Shown in pieces: positions 9,099 through 19,133 of a DNA stretch of 64,000 bases (the first letter of the stretch is position 1; each line of letters begins with the position of its first letter). The notes beneath the pieces were generated by a model that saw only the letters and a list, made by a program, of their open reading frames with translations, made no database searches and was not told the DNA's origin. Both the position numbers and the translations under genes were made by a program. The DNA lies in NCBI RefSeq assembly GCF_904846645.1, contig NZ_CAJHBO010000006.1:1-64000 (forward strand), read 5' to 3'. Origin of the DNA: Psychrobacter sp. Pi2-1 (GTDB lineage Bacteria; Pseudomonadota; Gammaproteobacteria; Pseudomonadales; Moraxellaceae).

Positions 9099-9811
9099 TG
9101 AGCACGCTAATGAAATCCCTAGCTGGTCTAGGCTTAGGCGCGGCATTAACCTTGACTGCTGGTACGGCAATGGCTTCAGGCAGTGGCTGCGGTACATTCA
9201 CCAATGCAGATGGCGTTGATGAACACCTGGCTTGTAGTACAGCTCCTATTGATTTTACCAATAAGGGCTCACTACAAAACGGCGCGAAGATCTTTATGAA
9301 CTACTGTGCTGGGTGTCACTCAGCCAAGTACGTTCGTCACTCACGCATTGCCAAAGATTTAGAAATACCGCCTGAGTTGGTTGAAAAGTATTTGATGGTT
9401 ACTACCGATCAAATCGGTGACCACATTACTGCTGAAATCGATCCTGAGATTCAAGCGTCTTGGTTTGGCGCAGCACCTCCTGATTTATCACTTGAGACAC
9501 GTCTACGTGGCGACGACTGGGTATATACTTATCTACTGTCGTTCTATGAAGATCCAAGCCGTCCTTGGGGCGCGAACAACTTGGTACTGGCCAATGCAGC
9601 GATGCCTCACGTCTTGCATAACATGCAAGAAGAGTTGAGCCAAGAAGAGTTTGAATCTGAAGTCGGTGACTTGGTTAACTTTATGGCGTGGATGGGTGAA
9701 CCTGCTCGCCACGACCGTCAAGTAATTGGTTTCTTTGTCATTCTATTCTTATTAGTACTGCTCATCCCAGTTTACTTATTGAATAAAGAATTCTGGAAAG
9801 ATGTCAAATAA
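9098..9811 (+). CDS. petC: Ubiquinol-cytochrome c reductase, cytochrome c1
   Basis: A 237-residue cytochrome c1. A signal peptide (to about residue 26, ...TAMA) is followed by the haem c site CAGCH (in NYCAGCHSAKY). A single C-terminal membrane anchor (VIGFFVILFLLVLLIPVYLL) leads into a short basic tail. The sixth haem ligand is probably a Met in the MPHVL region. It is the last gene of petABC, overlapping petB by one base, with GGAGG just upstream. A terminator follows 30 bp later. Confidence 0.95.
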   Translation: MSTLMKSLAGLGLGAALTLTAGTAMASGSGCGTFTNADGVDEHLACSTAPIDFTNKGSLQNGAKIFMNYCAGCHSAKYVRHSRIAKDLEIPPELVEKYLMVTTDQIGDHITAEIDPEIQASWFGAAPPDLSLETRLRGDDWVYTYLLSFYEDPSRPWGANNLVLANAAMPHVLHNMQEELSQEEFESEVGDLVNFMAWMGEPARHDRQVIGFFVILFLLVLLIPVYLLNKEFWKDVK

Positions 9812-9840
9812 GTCATAGTTAACAGACCGTTCTGAGAATT

Positions 9841-9872
9841 AAAAAAGGCACTACTCCGGTAGTGCTTTTTTG
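9841..9872 (+). terminator. Terminator of petABC
   Basis: The arms GGCACTAC and GTAGTGCT enclose a short TCCG loop, with an A-run before and a T-run after. It lies 30 bp after the petC stop. Confidence 0.85.
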
Positions 9873-10006
9873 TGCCTTGATATAGAGTATAAATACTAGA
9901 TAATCCGGAAAATAATTCGCTCAGTCCTAATGTTTACGTACACTACCTTGATAAACGTTGCGAGTTTGTTTACGATGACAGCCTTCACTATTAACATTAG
10001 GCTTTC

Positions 10007-10621
10007 ATGATTGATGCGAATGACATTCCAAGTAGTCAGCTAATTTTGTATGCTGATGACGGCTACGACAGTCATGTGGTACGCCTATTACTTGAAGAAA
10101 AAAAACTAGATTACTATTTGTCTCGCTTACATTCTGAGCGCCCTGAAGATTTGACTGAGCTAAACCCTTATCATACCTTGCCTGTATTACAGCAGCGTGA
10201 GATTGCGCTTTATGAGATTAACGTCATTTTTGAATATCTTGAAGAGCGTTATCACACAAACAAACTGCTCCCTGAGACACCGCAAGAACGTGCACAGTTT
10301 CGCCAATTGGCTTGGCGCATTCAGCGTGATTGGTTAGTACTTGGCAAGCGCTTGTTGACACATCCAGATAGCTTTAATAAAGCACAGGCTGCCATTGCCA
10401 AAAAACAGCTCAGTGATTCGTTAATTACTCTGTCACCGCTGTTCGCTCATAAGCCTTATTTTATGGCTGATGAATTTGGTTGGTGTGACGTGTTGTTAGC
10501 ACCACTATTATGGCGATTAGATGAGATGGGTATTGAGCTGCCACGTGCAATCAGCCGTCCATTATTTGAATACCAGACGAGAGTGTTTGAGCGCAGTAGC
10601 TTCCAAAAAAGTGTGCGTTGA
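10007..10621 (+). CDS. sspA: Stringent starvation protein A (GST-like)
   Basis: A 204-residue protein with a thioredoxin-fold N-terminal GST domain (LILYADDGYDSHVVRLLLEEK) and an all-helical C-terminal domain. SspA binds RNA polymerase and helps cells through stationary phase and acid stress in E. coli. Its position directly before sspB is the standard order in gamma- and beta-proteobacteria and supports the call over a generic GST. It is followed by a 130-bp spacer, so sspA and sspB may be co-transcribed or have separate promoters. Confidence 0.88.
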   Translation: MIDANDIPSSQLILYADDGYDSHVVRLLLEEKKLDYYLSRLHSERPEDLTELNPYHTLPVLQQREIALYEINVIFEYLEERYHTNKLLPETPQERAQFRQLAWRIQRDWLVLGKRLLTHPDSFNKAQAAIAKKQLSDSLITLSPLFAHKPYFMADEFGWCDVLLAPLLWRLDEMGIELPRAISRPLFEYQTRVFERSSFQKSVR

Positions 10622-10753
10622 TTAGACAAGTATCAAAAGCTGTCCTAAAATAAAGTATAAATAAGATAGACGTTAATTAGCATTTGTCATTTGATAAATC
10701 GTTGAACGAGATATTTTTCATTATTAATAATTATTAGTATAGGAAATCATTAG

Positions 10754-11191
10754 ATGAGCGAAACCACCTCTATTACACCTACCCGCCCTTATATGGTACG
10801 CGCGCTATATCAATGGATAGAAGACAACGCTCTGACACCATACTTGATGGTCGATGCTACCGCTGACAACGTACAAATACCAACCGAGCATGTGCAAGAT
10901 GGTCGTATCGTATTAAATATCGCTAGCCGTGCTACTGGTAACATGAGTATGGAAAATGACTATATTCATTTTAGCGCGCGCTTCGGCGGCGTATCACAAG
11001 AAATCTGGGTACCGCTTACTGCGGTGATGGGTATCTATGCTAAAGAGAACTCGCAAGGGATGTTTTTTGATCCAAAAGAATATGATAACTATCAGCCAGA
11101 AGACGACTCAGCACCAATGTCTAACAACAGTCCTGCCAAAGCACCTAAACCAAAGCGTGATAATAAAGCAGGTTTAAAGGTCTTAAAGTAG
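10754..11191 (+). CDS. sspB: ClpXP protease specificity-enhancing factor SspB
   Basis: A 145-residue adaptor. The N-terminal domain (residues 1-110) has the SspB fold signatures RPYMVRALYQWIEDN and the FGGVSQEIWVPLTAVMGIYA segment, which binds the ssrA tag. A flexible acidic/Lys tail ends in KAGLKVLK, like the ClpX-docking tail LRVVK of E. coli SspB. SspB delivers ssrA-tagged proteins to ClpXP; the tmRNA making those tags is also in this window (62423-62781). It has an AGGAAA ribosome site and is followed by a strong terminator. Confidence 0.92.
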   Translation: MSETTSITPTRPYMVRALYQWIEDNALTPYLMVDATADNVQIPTEHVQDGRIVLNIASRATGNMSMENDYIHFSARFGGVSQEIWVPLTAVMGIYAKENSQGMFFDPKEYDNYQPEDDSAPMSNNSPAKAPKPKRDNKAGLKVLK

Positions 11192-11239
11192 AAAGTCTTG
11201 AAATAAATAGAACCTTAGACCAGTTCTATTTAACACAAT

Positions 11240-11276
11240 AAAAAAGCTAGCCATATTTAATATGACTAGCTTTTTT
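11240..11276 (+). terminator. Terminator of sspB
   Basis: The arms AAAAAAGCTAG and CTAGCTTTTTT enclose an inner CATATT/AATATG stem. The symmetrical A/T tracts mean it could also serve dcd from the other strand. Confidence 0.88.
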
Positions 11277-11340
11277 ATTAACTATTTAAAGGCTTATTAA
11301 CTTTCTATAACTGATAAGCTTTTAAACGTACGCTTACTGA

Positions 11341-11916
11341 TTAGGTTCTTGGCAGTGTCACGCCGCGCTGACCTTGGTATTTACCACCACGATCTTTATA
11401 ACTCGTCTCACAGACATCATCAGCATCGCTTTGGAAAAACAGCATTTGCGCTACGCCTTCACCAGCATAGATACGGGCTGGCAGGTTGGTCGTATTACTA
11501 AACTCTAAAGTGACGTGCCCTTCCCACTCAGGCTCAAGCGGCGTTACGTTGACAATAATACCGCAGCGCGCGTAAGTTGACTTACCTAGGCAGATAGTCA
11601 ATACATCACGCGGAATACGGAAATACTCCATAGTACGGGCTAAAGCAAACGAATTAGGTGGAATGATGCACTCATCACCAACGATATCGATAAAGCTTTT
11701 ATCATCGAAGTTTTTAGGATCAACGACCACTGAATGTACGTTGGTAAAAACTTTAAATTCAGGAGCACAGCGCACATCATAACCGTAGCTTGAGGTGCCG
11801 TAGCTAACCAAACGCTCGCCTGCATCATTAAAGCGTACTTGACCCGGCTCGTATGGCTCAATCATGCCGTGCTCTTCGGCCATTTTACGAATCCAGCGGT
11901 CAGACTTGATAGACAT
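11341..11916 (-). CDS. dcd: dCTP deaminase
   Basis: A 191-residue trimeric dCTP deaminase that makes dUTP for thymidylate synthesis. Family motifs are MSIKSDRWI at the start, the [12 protein letters not shown] segment, the [11 protein letters not shown] active-site loop, and the [18 protein letters not shown] block with the catalytic Glu. The ending [15 protein letters not shown] is typical of the mono-functional enzyme. Length is close to the usual 188-193. It is probably a single-gene unit. Confidence 0.95.
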   Translation of the reverse strand: MSIKSDRWIRKMAEEHGMIEPYEPGQVRFNDAGERLVSYGTSSYGYDVRCAPEFKVFTNVHSVVVDPKNFDDKSFIDIVGDECIIPPNSFALARTMEYFRIPRDVLTICLGKSTYARCGIIVNVTPLEPEWEGHVTLEFSNTTNLPARIYAGEGVAQMLFFQSDADDVCETSYKDRGGKYQGQRGVTLPRT

Positions 11917-12076
11917 TGTTGTTCCTTAGCAAATATTTAATAGCGGTTATGATAACAGTATTTTGATAGCGACGATTATACGGAATTGATGGCTGAATTT
12001 ATAGCGTGATGGCTGTTTTATCATACATTGGTTTTAGACTAGCTAAGCAACCAGCACCCTATTTAATCATTAGACA

Positions 12077-13300
12077 CTAGAAAATCCGCTTATCATCGAC
12101 AGGCTTTGCGAATTTATTGATATTGGTTTCGATGTTTTTGGCAATATCTAGGTAATATCGTGCAAACTCATCATCAGCCAATACACTTGGCACACCCTTA
12201 TCAACTTGTGCACGAATGCCACTGGCAAGTGGTAGCTGACCCAATAGCGGTACCTGATATTGCTCAGCGATAAACTCACCGCCACCCGTACCAAAGATCG
12301 CTTCGGTGTGATTACAGTTGCTACAAGTGTGTAGCGCCATGTTTTCAACCACGCCAAGCACAGGAATGTTGGTTTTGTTAAACATTTCAACGCCTTTTTG
12401 CGCATCAAGCAGTGCAACATGCTGCGGTGTCGTGACAATAACAGCACCCGTGACTGGAATACGCTGCGCCAATGTCAGCTGTATATCACCTGTACCTGGC
12501 GGCATATCAATCATTAGATAGTCCAGCTGCGGCCAGTTGGTTTGATTATATAGCTGCATCAATGCACCCGTGGCTTTTGGTCCACGCCATGCAACCGGCG
12601 TATTATCTCCATCGAGCAAACTACCGATAGAGAGCATTGCCATACCATGCGCATCAACTGGCACGAACTGCTCGTTTTCCAGTTGCGGCTTCACATCGGC
12701 AACGCCTAGCATGGTTGGCATACTAGGGCCATAGATATCGGCATCCAGTACACCAACACGATTGCCCAGCTTCTGTAATGCTAGTGCGATGTTTACAGTC
12801 GTCGTTGATTTGCCAACACCGCCCTTACCTGATGCTACGACAATAATATGACGGATACGAGGATGCGCTGCCAATGAAGCTTGGGTAGGTGCAGCTTTTG
12901 TAATCGGTGGCTCAGCGTTAGTGTTACTAGTATTGTTATTAGCGCCAGATGAAGGCTGGGATTCCATCGCATTGGTTGTCTTTGGCATCTGCTTTGGTAA
13001 GCTTGAACCTGAACCCTTTTCTGGCGCAGGCAGACGCACATTCATATGAATCGTAGTAATACCATGTGGATGTAGCAACTGGCCAAGCTCCTGTTGGATA
13101 ACTTCAGGATTGCTGTCTTTCGGCAAACGCAGGTCTAAGGTAAGTGCTTCGCCATCACGCTCAAGTCCTGTAACCATCGTGGCAATACTGACGGCACCTA
13201 TCTCATATCCAAGTAGGACTTTGTCGACGGCACTATCACGCTCTGCCTGCTGCTGAGGCGTTTCGGTTTTTGTGGTTTTTTTCTTCATAAAGTTAAACAT
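12077..13300 (-). CDS. apbC: Iron-sulfur cluster carrier ATPase Mrp/ApbC
   Basis: A 407-residue P-loop ATPase of the Mrp/NBP35 family that carries and transfers 4Fe-4S clusters. An N-terminal MIP18/DUF59-type domain (about residues 20-95) is followed by a low-complexity Ser/Asn/Thr linker. The ATPase domain has the deviant Walker A GKGGVGKSTTTVN, DADIYGPSMP, and DMPPGTGD. The cluster-binding CSNC pair lies near residue 330. It is transcribed leftward toward dcd but separated by over 150 bp. Confidence 0.93.
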   Translation of the reverse strand: MFNFMKKKTTKTETPQQQAERDSAVDKVLLGYEIGAVSIATMVTGLERDGEALTLDLRLPKDSNPEVIQQELGQLLHPHGITTIHMNVRLPAPEKGSGSSLPKQMPKTTNAMESQPSSGANNNTSNTNAEPPITKAAPTQASLAAHPRIRHIIVVASGKGGVGKSTTTVNIALALQKLGNRVGVLDADIYGPSMPTMLGVADVKPQLENEQFVPVDAHGMAMLSIGSLLDGDNTPVAWRGPKATGALMQLYNQTNWPQLDYLMIDMPPGTGDIQLTLAQRIPVTGAVIVTTPQHVALLDAQKGVEMFNKTNIPVLGVVENMALHTCSNCNHTEAIFGTGGGEFIAEQYQVPLLGQLPLASGIRAQVDKGVPSVLADDEFARYYLDIAKNIETNINKFAKPVDDKRIF

Positions 13301-13440
13301 AGCTACTATTATGGCCTATACAAGTGGGTAGATCTGGCAAATCGCTCAAGTCATCTCATTGCGTATCTCACAACCGATAGCGTTGATGAGTATATTAGCC
13401 AAACCTTCTATCGTGACAGTGTAGCTGAATTGGACGTATA

Positions 13441-13476
13441 AAAAAACCACAACGCCAGTAGGTCTGACGTTGTGGT
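13441..13476 (-). terminator. Terminator of the ketone-body operon
   Basis: The arms ACCACAACG and CGTTGTGGT extend by further pairs in which a plus-strand C/A mismatch becomes G-U on the minus strand. The A-run on the left gives the U-tract for leftward transcripts. It lies 20 bp beyond the bdhA stop. Confidence 0.85.
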
Positions 13477-13496
13477 ATATTCAAATTGTATATATA

Positions 13497-14297
13497 TTAA
13501 TTCATAAACCAACCATGACTGGCCACGATAGATTGTCCAGTGAATACATTGGTTGGGAAAGCCGCCAAAAATAGTGCCAATTGGGCAATGTCTTCCACCG
13601 TGGTAAATTCTTTATCTACTGTGTTCACCAGCATAATATCGTTGATCACTGACTCTTCACTGATGCCCTTTTCAGCTGCTTGCTCGGGGATTTGTTTTTC
13701 TACCAAAGGTGTTTTAACAAAGCCTGGACAAATTACATGCGAGCGTACCTTATGCGCTGCACCTTCTTTGGCCAGTACACGGCACAGTCCTAGTAGTCCG
13801 TGCTTCGCGGTCACATAAGGGGCTTTATATAATGAGGCCTCATGCGAGTGCGCAGAACCCATATAAATAATTGTGCCGCCCTTATCACCTTTATACATGT
13901 GCTTAATCGCGGCTTTAGTGGTCAAAAAAGCGCCATCTAAGTGGATGTTCAGCATTTTTTTCCAATCGCTAAATGCCATTTTATCAATAGGGTCGATGAT
14001 CTGAATACCAGCATTAGAAACTAAAATATCAATACTACCAAAAGTATCAACTAGCTGTTGCACACCATCGTTTACCGCATCTTCTGAGGTAACATCCATA
14101 GCAATCGCCAGAGCACGTCCACCAGCAGCTTCAATAGCATCAACGGTTTTTTGTGCCGCTTCGAGATTGATATCAGCGATACCAACCGCTGCACCTGCTT
14201 TTGCATAAATTTCAGCGATGTCACGTCCTATACCACTTGCAGAGCCAGTGACCAATGCTACTTTGCCTGTCAAATCTTGTTCTAATTGGGTCGCCAT
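13497..14297 (-). CDS. bdhA: 3-hydroxybutyrate dehydrogenase (SDR family)
   Basis: A 266-residue short-chain dehydrogenase. It has the cofactor motif [11 protein letters not shown] at the end of strand 4 (SNAGIQ), catalytic Ser in YMGSAHSH and the YVTAKHG active site (Tyr, Lys). It is named 3-hydroxybutyrate dehydrogenase because it lies in one leftward operon with both subunits of 3-oxoacid CoA-transferase and a former short-chain fatty-acid transporter: the route 3-hydroxybutyrate to acetoacetate to acetoacetyl-CoA. The C-terminal segment [19 protein letters not shown] is also typical. Last gene of the operon, followed by a terminator. Confidence 0.88.
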   Translation of the reverse strand: MATQLEQDLTGKVALVTGSASGIGRDIAEIYAKAGAAVGIADINLEAAQKTVDAIEAAGGRALAIAMDVTSEDAVNDGVQQLVDTFGSIDILVSNAGIQIIDPIDKMAFSDWKKMLNIHLDGAFLTTKAAIKHMYKGDKGGTIIYMGSAHSHEASLYKAPYVTAKHGLLGLCRVLAKEGAAHKVRSHVICPGFVKTPLVEKQIPEQAAEKGISEESVINDIMLVNTVDKEFTTVEDIAQLALFLAAFPTNVFTGQSIVASHGWFMN

Positions 14298-14353
14298 ACA
14301 TATTCCTTATCATGGTCTAAAATATTATTAGTTTTTATAAAATTGAACTGAAC

Positions 14354-14386
14354 AAATACGCCACTATAGTCATAGTGGCGTATTTA
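14354..14386 (-). promoter_or_regulatory. Strong hairpin between scoB and bdhA
   Basis: The perfect arms AAATACGCCACTA and TAGTGGCGTATTT surround a 6-base loop in the 141-bp spacer. No long U-tract follows on the minus strand, so it may be an mRNA processing or attenuation hairpin rather than a full terminator; that role is inferred. Confidence 0.5.
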
Positions 14387-14438
14387 TTTGCGGGAGAAAA
14401 CATATTAATCTTAGGATAGTCACTTTACTGTACAAAGT

Positions 14439-15068
14439 TTACTGAATAATACTTACTGGCGTTTTTTCTTGTAGCTCGTCAAAGCTCACACCATCTGCTA
14501 ATTCAACCAGTTTTAGGCCATTATCAGTAACATCTAATACGGCAAGTTCAGTAATGATACGATCAACCACGCCTTTACCCGTCAATGGTAGCTCACAGTT
14601 TGCCAAAATTTTTGGATCGCCGTGCTTATTAACTTGCTCCATCAATACAATCACACGCTGTACGCCTGCAACCAAATCCATCGCGCCGCCCATGCCTTTG
14701 ACCATTTTTTTGGGAATCATCCAGTTGGCAAGGTCGCCTTTTTCTGAGACTTCCATTGCACCCAATATTGCCAAGTTGACATGACCACCACGAATCATTG
14801 AAAAAGACTCTGAGCTACTAAAATAACTGGCCCCTGCTTCTGCGGTCACCGTTTGCTTGCCCGCGTTAATCAAGTCCGCATCGACGTTTTCTGCTGTAGG
14901 GAACTCACCAATACCTAGCAAGCCATTCTCTGATTGTAGCCATACGTCTACGCCTTCAGGAATGTAGTTGGCGACCAACGTTGGTAGACCGATGCCTAGG
15001 TTCACATAGTAGCCATCTTGTAGCTCTTTTGCAGCGCGTTGCGCCATTTGCTCTCTTGTCCATGCCAT
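14439..15068 (-). CDS. scoB: 3-oxoacid CoA-transferase subunit B
   Basis: A 209-residue beta subunit of succinyl-CoA:3-ketoacid (or acetyl-CoA:acetoacetate) CoA-transferase. The catalytic glutamate is in SENGLLG (about residue 47); [13 protein letters not shown] and the [21 protein letters not shown] block are standard. It works with subunit A encoded just upstream to activate acetoacetate to acetoacetyl-CoA. Whether the CoA donor is succinyl-CoA or acetyl-CoA cannot be read from sequence; the dehydrogenase neighbour favours ketone-body use. It is 125 bp downstream of scoA in the same operon. Confidence 0.92.
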   Translation of the reverse strand: MAWTREQMAQRAAKELQDGYYVNLGIGLPTLVANYIPEGVDVWLQSENGLLGIGEFPTAENVDADLINAGKQTVTAEAGASYFSSSESFSMIRGGHVNLAILGAMEVSEKGDLANWMIPKKMVKGMGGAMDLVAGVQRVIVLMEQVNKHGDPKILANCELPLTGKGVVDRIITELAVLDVTDNGLKLVELADGVSFDELQEKTPVSIIQ

Positions 15069-15193
15069 GCTGATTTCCTTATTTTTTGCGATATTCTATT
15101 TTTATTCATCTGAATCGTTAGTTATCTAAACAATTAGCTATCTAAGTTATTATCAATCTAAAAACTGACGATAATTTTCAACCATGATTTTAT

Positions 15194-15907
15194 CTAAGCG
15201 CCTTCTAGCGCTTTAGTCGTGGTTTTTTCGATACGTTTTTCAGGGCTAGCATTCAATACAATACGTTGAACAAAAATACCTGGTAGATGCACTTCATCCG
15301 GATCAAATGTGCCCGTTTCGACAATTTCTTCGACTTCGACGATAGTGATTTTTCCAGCCATTGCACAGTCTGGGTTGAAATTACGAGCGGTTTTATTAAA
15401 TATCAAGTTGCCCGCTTTATCGGCCTTTTGTGCTTTGATGAGTGCTACATCCGCGCGTAATGAATGCTCTAACACATAAGTACGACCATCAAAATCACGT
15501 GTCTCTTTACCTTCGGCAACCAAGGTGCCCACGCCAGTTGCTGTGTAAAACGCAGGAATACCAGCACCGCCTGAGCGTAGCTTTTCGGCCAAGGTGCCTT
15601 GCGGGGTTAGCTCAACTTCTAACTCGCCTGCCAAGTACTGGCGCTCAAACTCTTTGTTTTCGCCCACGTACGATGAAATCATTTTCTTGATTTGGCGGGT
15701 CTGTAGTAGCAGACCAAGTCCGAAGTCATCGACGCCAGCGTTGTTGCTGATACAGGTCAGCTCTTTAACGCCACTATCACGTAGTGCTTCGATCAATGCT
15801 TCAGGAATGCCGCATAGACCAAAACCACCGATAGCGAGTGTTTGCCCGTCACTAACGACGCCTTTTAGCGCTTCTTCGGCACTGTTATATACTTTTGATT
15901 GACTCAT
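15194..15907 (-). CDS. scoA: 3-oxoacid CoA-transferase subunit A
   Basis: A 237-residue alpha subunit. It contains the [10 protein letters not shown] glycine-rich loop near the N-terminus, [15 protein letters not shown], and [10 protein letters not shown]. It pairs with the B subunit (14439-15068) to form the heteromeric CoA-transferase. Upstream on the same strand is the deleted atoE transporter gene, with a 267-bp spacer, so scoA may now depend on its own promoter or on read-through from the atoE remnant. A ribosome site (GGAGACA) precedes the ATG at 15907. Confidence 0.92.
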   Translation of the reverse strand: MSQSKVYNSAEEALKGVVSDGQTLAIGGFGLCGIPEALIEALRDSGVKELTCISNNAGVDDFGLGLLLQTRQIKKMISSYVGENKEFERQYLAGELEVELTPQGTLAEKLRSGGAGIPAFYTATGVGTLVAEGKETRDFDGRTYVLEHSLRADVALIKAQKADKAGNLIFNKTARNFNPDCAMAGKITIVEVEEIVETGTFDPDEVHLPGIFVQRIVLNASPEKRIEKTTTKALEGA

Positions 15908-16174
15908 GCTTGTCTCCTATGACTGTTATTTATATTTTTAATCCGTGCATATATTAGGACATGCCCTAATGCTGAATTAAATATCTCAATTATCCGTTTG
16001 ATTGTTGCTTTTAATAAAACCTAACAGCAAAAACTCATTATGCTTGTTTTTCTTTTGCGCGTTATAACGCCATATAGTCAATTCAATTTAAAAATAGTAC
16101 AAGGCAACCGAGTGTAGATGTATATCTAATACTTCAAGCGAGGTTAACGCAGTAATATTTTTACAGTGGAATGA

Positions 16175-17028
16175 CTATACCAATAGCCAAAACACACTCA
16201 TGATAATGGCACCCGATACTGCCAGTACTATTAGGCAGTAGCCCATGATAGCGCGTGCATCCAAACCTGCGATACCCAATAATGGCAAGGCCCAAAACGG
16301 CTGAATCATGTTGGTCCACGCATCACCCCACGCAATCGCCATCGCAGTAATGGCTGGACTAACACCTAGCTCAATACCAGCAGGAATCATAACAGGACCC
16401 TGTACTGCAAACTGTCCACCGCCCGACGGTACAAAGACATTGACCAAGCCAGCACTTAAAAATGCAAAAATCGGAAAACTGTCGGCAGAAGCTGAATTGA
16501 CAAAAAACTCGGTCACTTGCGTACTAATAGAGATACCATCCGCATTTTCTCCCGTCATAATGCCCATGATGCCGCCGTAGAACGGGAACAATAGCACAAT
16601 ACCCGTGATGCCACCTATCCCTGAGTGTACGGCACGATAATAACGCTCTAGCGTGCCATGCGATAGCAAACCTATGAACAAGAATAGCCCAATGACGATG
16701 TTTAGCCCTAGGTTAAAACCGTTACTACCAAACTCGCTAATGGAGAGTGGACTCTACTAGCAAGATTGTCCAATAAGCGCTGAATAAATGGAGCGCTAGC
16801 AAATGCATAACCTGTCACTAAGACCAACGCCATTTGCATGGCAAAGCTATGCAGTGACCATAGTCCGTTGCCCCAGTGCCCTGCCATAGCAATCATGTTT
16901 TGGCCAGTAGTAGCCAGTCCTACAGCAAACGCGATAAGGGTCAAAACGATCGAAAATACGAATGGGGATGGTAGATAGCGATTGACTAACTGCACGCTCA
17001 TATTAGTGATGGCACTAAACATATTCAC
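16175..17028 (-). pseudogene. atoE: Short-chain fatty acid transporter AtoE, internally deleted and frameshifted
   Basis: Two pieces of one gene are visible. Codons from 17028 to about 16750 encode an AtoE-like N-terminus (106 residues, VNRYLPSPFVFSIVLTLIAF, ...FAMQMALVLVTGYA). From about 16760 down to 16175, in another frame, runs an AtoE-like C-terminus (FGSNGFNLGLNIVIG, FPFYGGIMGIM, NVFVPSGGGQFAVQGP, NMIQPFWALPLLGIAGL). Compared with E. coli AtoE (about 440 residues), the central region of about 190 residues is missing. The junction near 16750-16765 also shifts frame, so no full product can be made. In the intact family this is a membrane importer for acetoacetate and short-chain acids. 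Confidence 0.88.
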
Positions 17029-17431
17029 ATTCCTTGTAAATTTAATGTTTGGTTTTAAGAATTGTTATTAGCGCCTTGTTGAACGCTTATCAGATTTGAG
17101 TGCGGTTATTGCCACCACATCTGATATAGGGCAAGCATTATATTTTATATTGGTATTCATAACAATACATTCTATCTCGCTATATCATGCGTGAAACACT
17201 TGTGCTAACTTAACATATTATTTTCGTAGCGACTAGAAAATAACCATCAGCGCATGTGAGTCAAGGCTGTGCAGGAGTTAAATTGTCGAGATATTAATGC
17301 TTAGCAGTCTATAAATCTAGATTTATGTTTGATAAAACAGACGGAATAGGCTTATTTTGATTAATTTTATTGACCTACATCGACAAGCACGGCATACTCG
17401 CTGCCTTATTTTTTTGCCAAGGAGGGCCGTC
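17029..17431. other. Divergent intergenic region between atoE remnant and gntP-type gene
   Basis: About 400 bp that must carry promoters for both directions. I see no repeat or operator I can support. Confidence 0.4.
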
Positions 17432-18847
17432 ATGTTTAGTACACTTGCTATTGTCATTACCCTATTATTACTCATGTTCTTTGCTTATCGCGGTTATTCT
17501 GTGCTGATCCTAGCACCGATTATGGCGACACTAGCAGTCTTACTGTCAGGTGACTTCTTAAGCACCATTCCCGCTTATACCGATGTCTTTATGGGCGCGT
17601 TAAGTGGATTCTTACTTAAATTCTTCCCGATATTCTTGCTAGGCGCACTATTTGGACGCCTAATGGCAGACTCTGGCGCAGCAACTGCCATTGCCAATAC
17701 GGTCGTCGAAAAACTCGGTGCTAGCAAAGCCATCCTTGCGGTGATTTTGGTCTGTGCTATTTTGACCTATGGCGGCGTATCGTTGTTCGTTGTGGCTTTT
17801 GCTATCTATCCAATCGCCAAAGACTTGTTTAGAGCAGCAGATATTCCAAAGCGTTTGATTCCAGCAGCGATTGCCCTAGGGTCATTTACGTTTACGATGA
17901 CTGCACTGCCAGGCACGCCAGCTATCCAGAACGCTATTCCAATTCCTTACTACAACACCAACGTATTTGCCGCGCCTATTTTGGGCATCATCGGTGGTAC
18001 GATCATGTTTGTCTGTGGTTGGATGTGGCTTCAGTCACGCGCCAGAAAAGCCAATGCAGCAGGCGAAGGTTATGGTCAGCATGACGAAGAAGATGTAGGC
18101 GGCGTTGGCGCAACGGCAAAAGAAGCTGAGGTATTAAACACTCATCATACTTCTTTTACCATTGCGATGATTCCACTTGTATTGGTCATTGGCCTAAACG
18201 CTATATTGACCTATATGGTTTTCCCATCGATAGATTTCAGCAGTCTACAAACTCAGTTCCCAGACTTAAATGTCGCAGGCTCGCTTGGGTTATGGTCAAT
18301 TATTATCTCGTTGGTCGTGGCTTGTGTGGTGTTAATTCTGCTGCGTATCGGACATTGGAATAATCTACAAAAAACCATTAACCGTGGTACTTATGATTCT
18401 ATGTTGCCGATTTTTAATACCGCATCAGAAGTGGGTTACGGTGCAGTTATCGCGTCGCTCGCAGGCTTCCTTATCATTCGTGATAGCATTTTAAACCTTA
18501 CCCCTGACAACCCTCTGATCTCAGAAGCCGTCGCGATGACCACGCTTGCTGGTATCACAGGCTCATCGTCTGGCGGTTTGAGTATTGCGCTGTCGACATT
18601 AGGTGAAGACTATCTAAGAATGGCCGTCAATGCGGGTATCGACCCTGAGCTGATGCACCGCGTAGCCGTTATGGCGGCAGGTGGTCTTGATACGCTTCCA
18701 CACAGTGGCGCGGTCATCACCTTGCTAGCGATTTGTGGTTTGACCCATAAGCAGTCTTATTTGAACTTGGCGATGGTTACGATGGTTATTCCATTGGTCG
18801 CTGTGGTTGCTGTTATTATCTTAGGGACGATGTTTGGTTCATTCTAA
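17432..18847 (+). CDS. GntP-family permease (possible D-3-hydroxybutyrate importer)
   Basis: A 471-residue inner-membrane permease of the GntP gluconate/ion symporter family. It has about 12 hydrophobic segments, FGRLMADSGAATAIA in the first half, the TALPGTPAIQNAIPIPYYNT motif, and GGLDTLPHSGAVITLL near the end. ATG 17432 is chosen over 17357 because AAGGAGGG sits 7 bp before it and the extra residues look untranslated. It is divergent from the ketone-body operon; GntP permeases beside bdh and CoA-transferase genes often carry hydroxybutyrate. The substrate is an inference from context. Followed by a terminator. Confidence 0.85.
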   Translation: MFSTLAIVITLLLLMFFAYRGYSVLILAPIMATLAVLLSGDFLSTIPAYTDVFMGALSGFLLKFFPIFLLGALFGRLMADSGAATAIANTVVEKLGASKAILAVILVCAILTYGGVSLFVVAFAIYPIAKDLFRAADIPKRLIPAAIALGSFTFTMTALPGTPAIQNAIPIPYYNTNVFAAPILGIIGGTIMFVCGWMWLQSRARKANAAGEGYGQHDEEDVGGVGATAKEAEVLNTHHTSFTIAMIPLVLVIGLNAILTYMVFPSIDFSSLQTQFPDLNVAGSLGLWSIIISLVVACVVLILLRIGHWNNLQKTINRGTYDSMLPIFNTASEVGYGAVIASLAGFLIIRDSILNLTPDNPLISEAVAMTTLAGITGSSSGGLSIALSTLGEDYLRMAVNAGIDPELMHRVAVMAAGGLDTLPHSGAVITLLAICGLTHKQSYLNLAMVTMVIPLVAVVAVIILGTMFGSF

Positions 18848-18912
18848 GGTAGATTATCGCTTAGCCATTTATTATGACTAACCACTGGTATCTAAACGAA
18901 TAATAGATAAAT

Positions 18913-18949
18913 AAAAAACCCACTCGGCATACTGCTTGGTGGGTTTTTT
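18913..18949 (+). terminator. Terminator of the GntP-type permease gene
   Basis: The arms AAAAAACCCAC and GTGGGTTTTTT enclose a 15-base loop, about 65 bp beyond the stop. Confidence 0.85.
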
Positions 18950-18953
18950 CATG

Positions 18954-19133
18954 GTCGATTGATAACCATTCTATAACTATCAGATTTAATGTAAGGCTAT
19001 TGTTTATGGTTAATAAATGCCTGCCAAATGAGAAGTAATTACCGTCGATTGATAACTACTCTATAACTATCAAATACGATGCAAGGCTATTGTTTGTGGT
19101 TAATAAATGCCTGCCAAATGAGAAGTAATTACC
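18954..19133. repeat. Tandem duplication of a 90-bp unit upstream of metG
   Basis: Bases 18954-19043 and 19044-19133 are two direct copies of a 90-bp unit starting GTCGATTGATAA and ending AAGTAATTACC. I count 8 differences between the copies, clustered in the first half; the second half is nearly identical. It lies in the 450-bp spacer before metG. A 62-codon frame across it (19079-19267) has no ribosome site or family resemblance and is not called. Confidence 0.85.
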
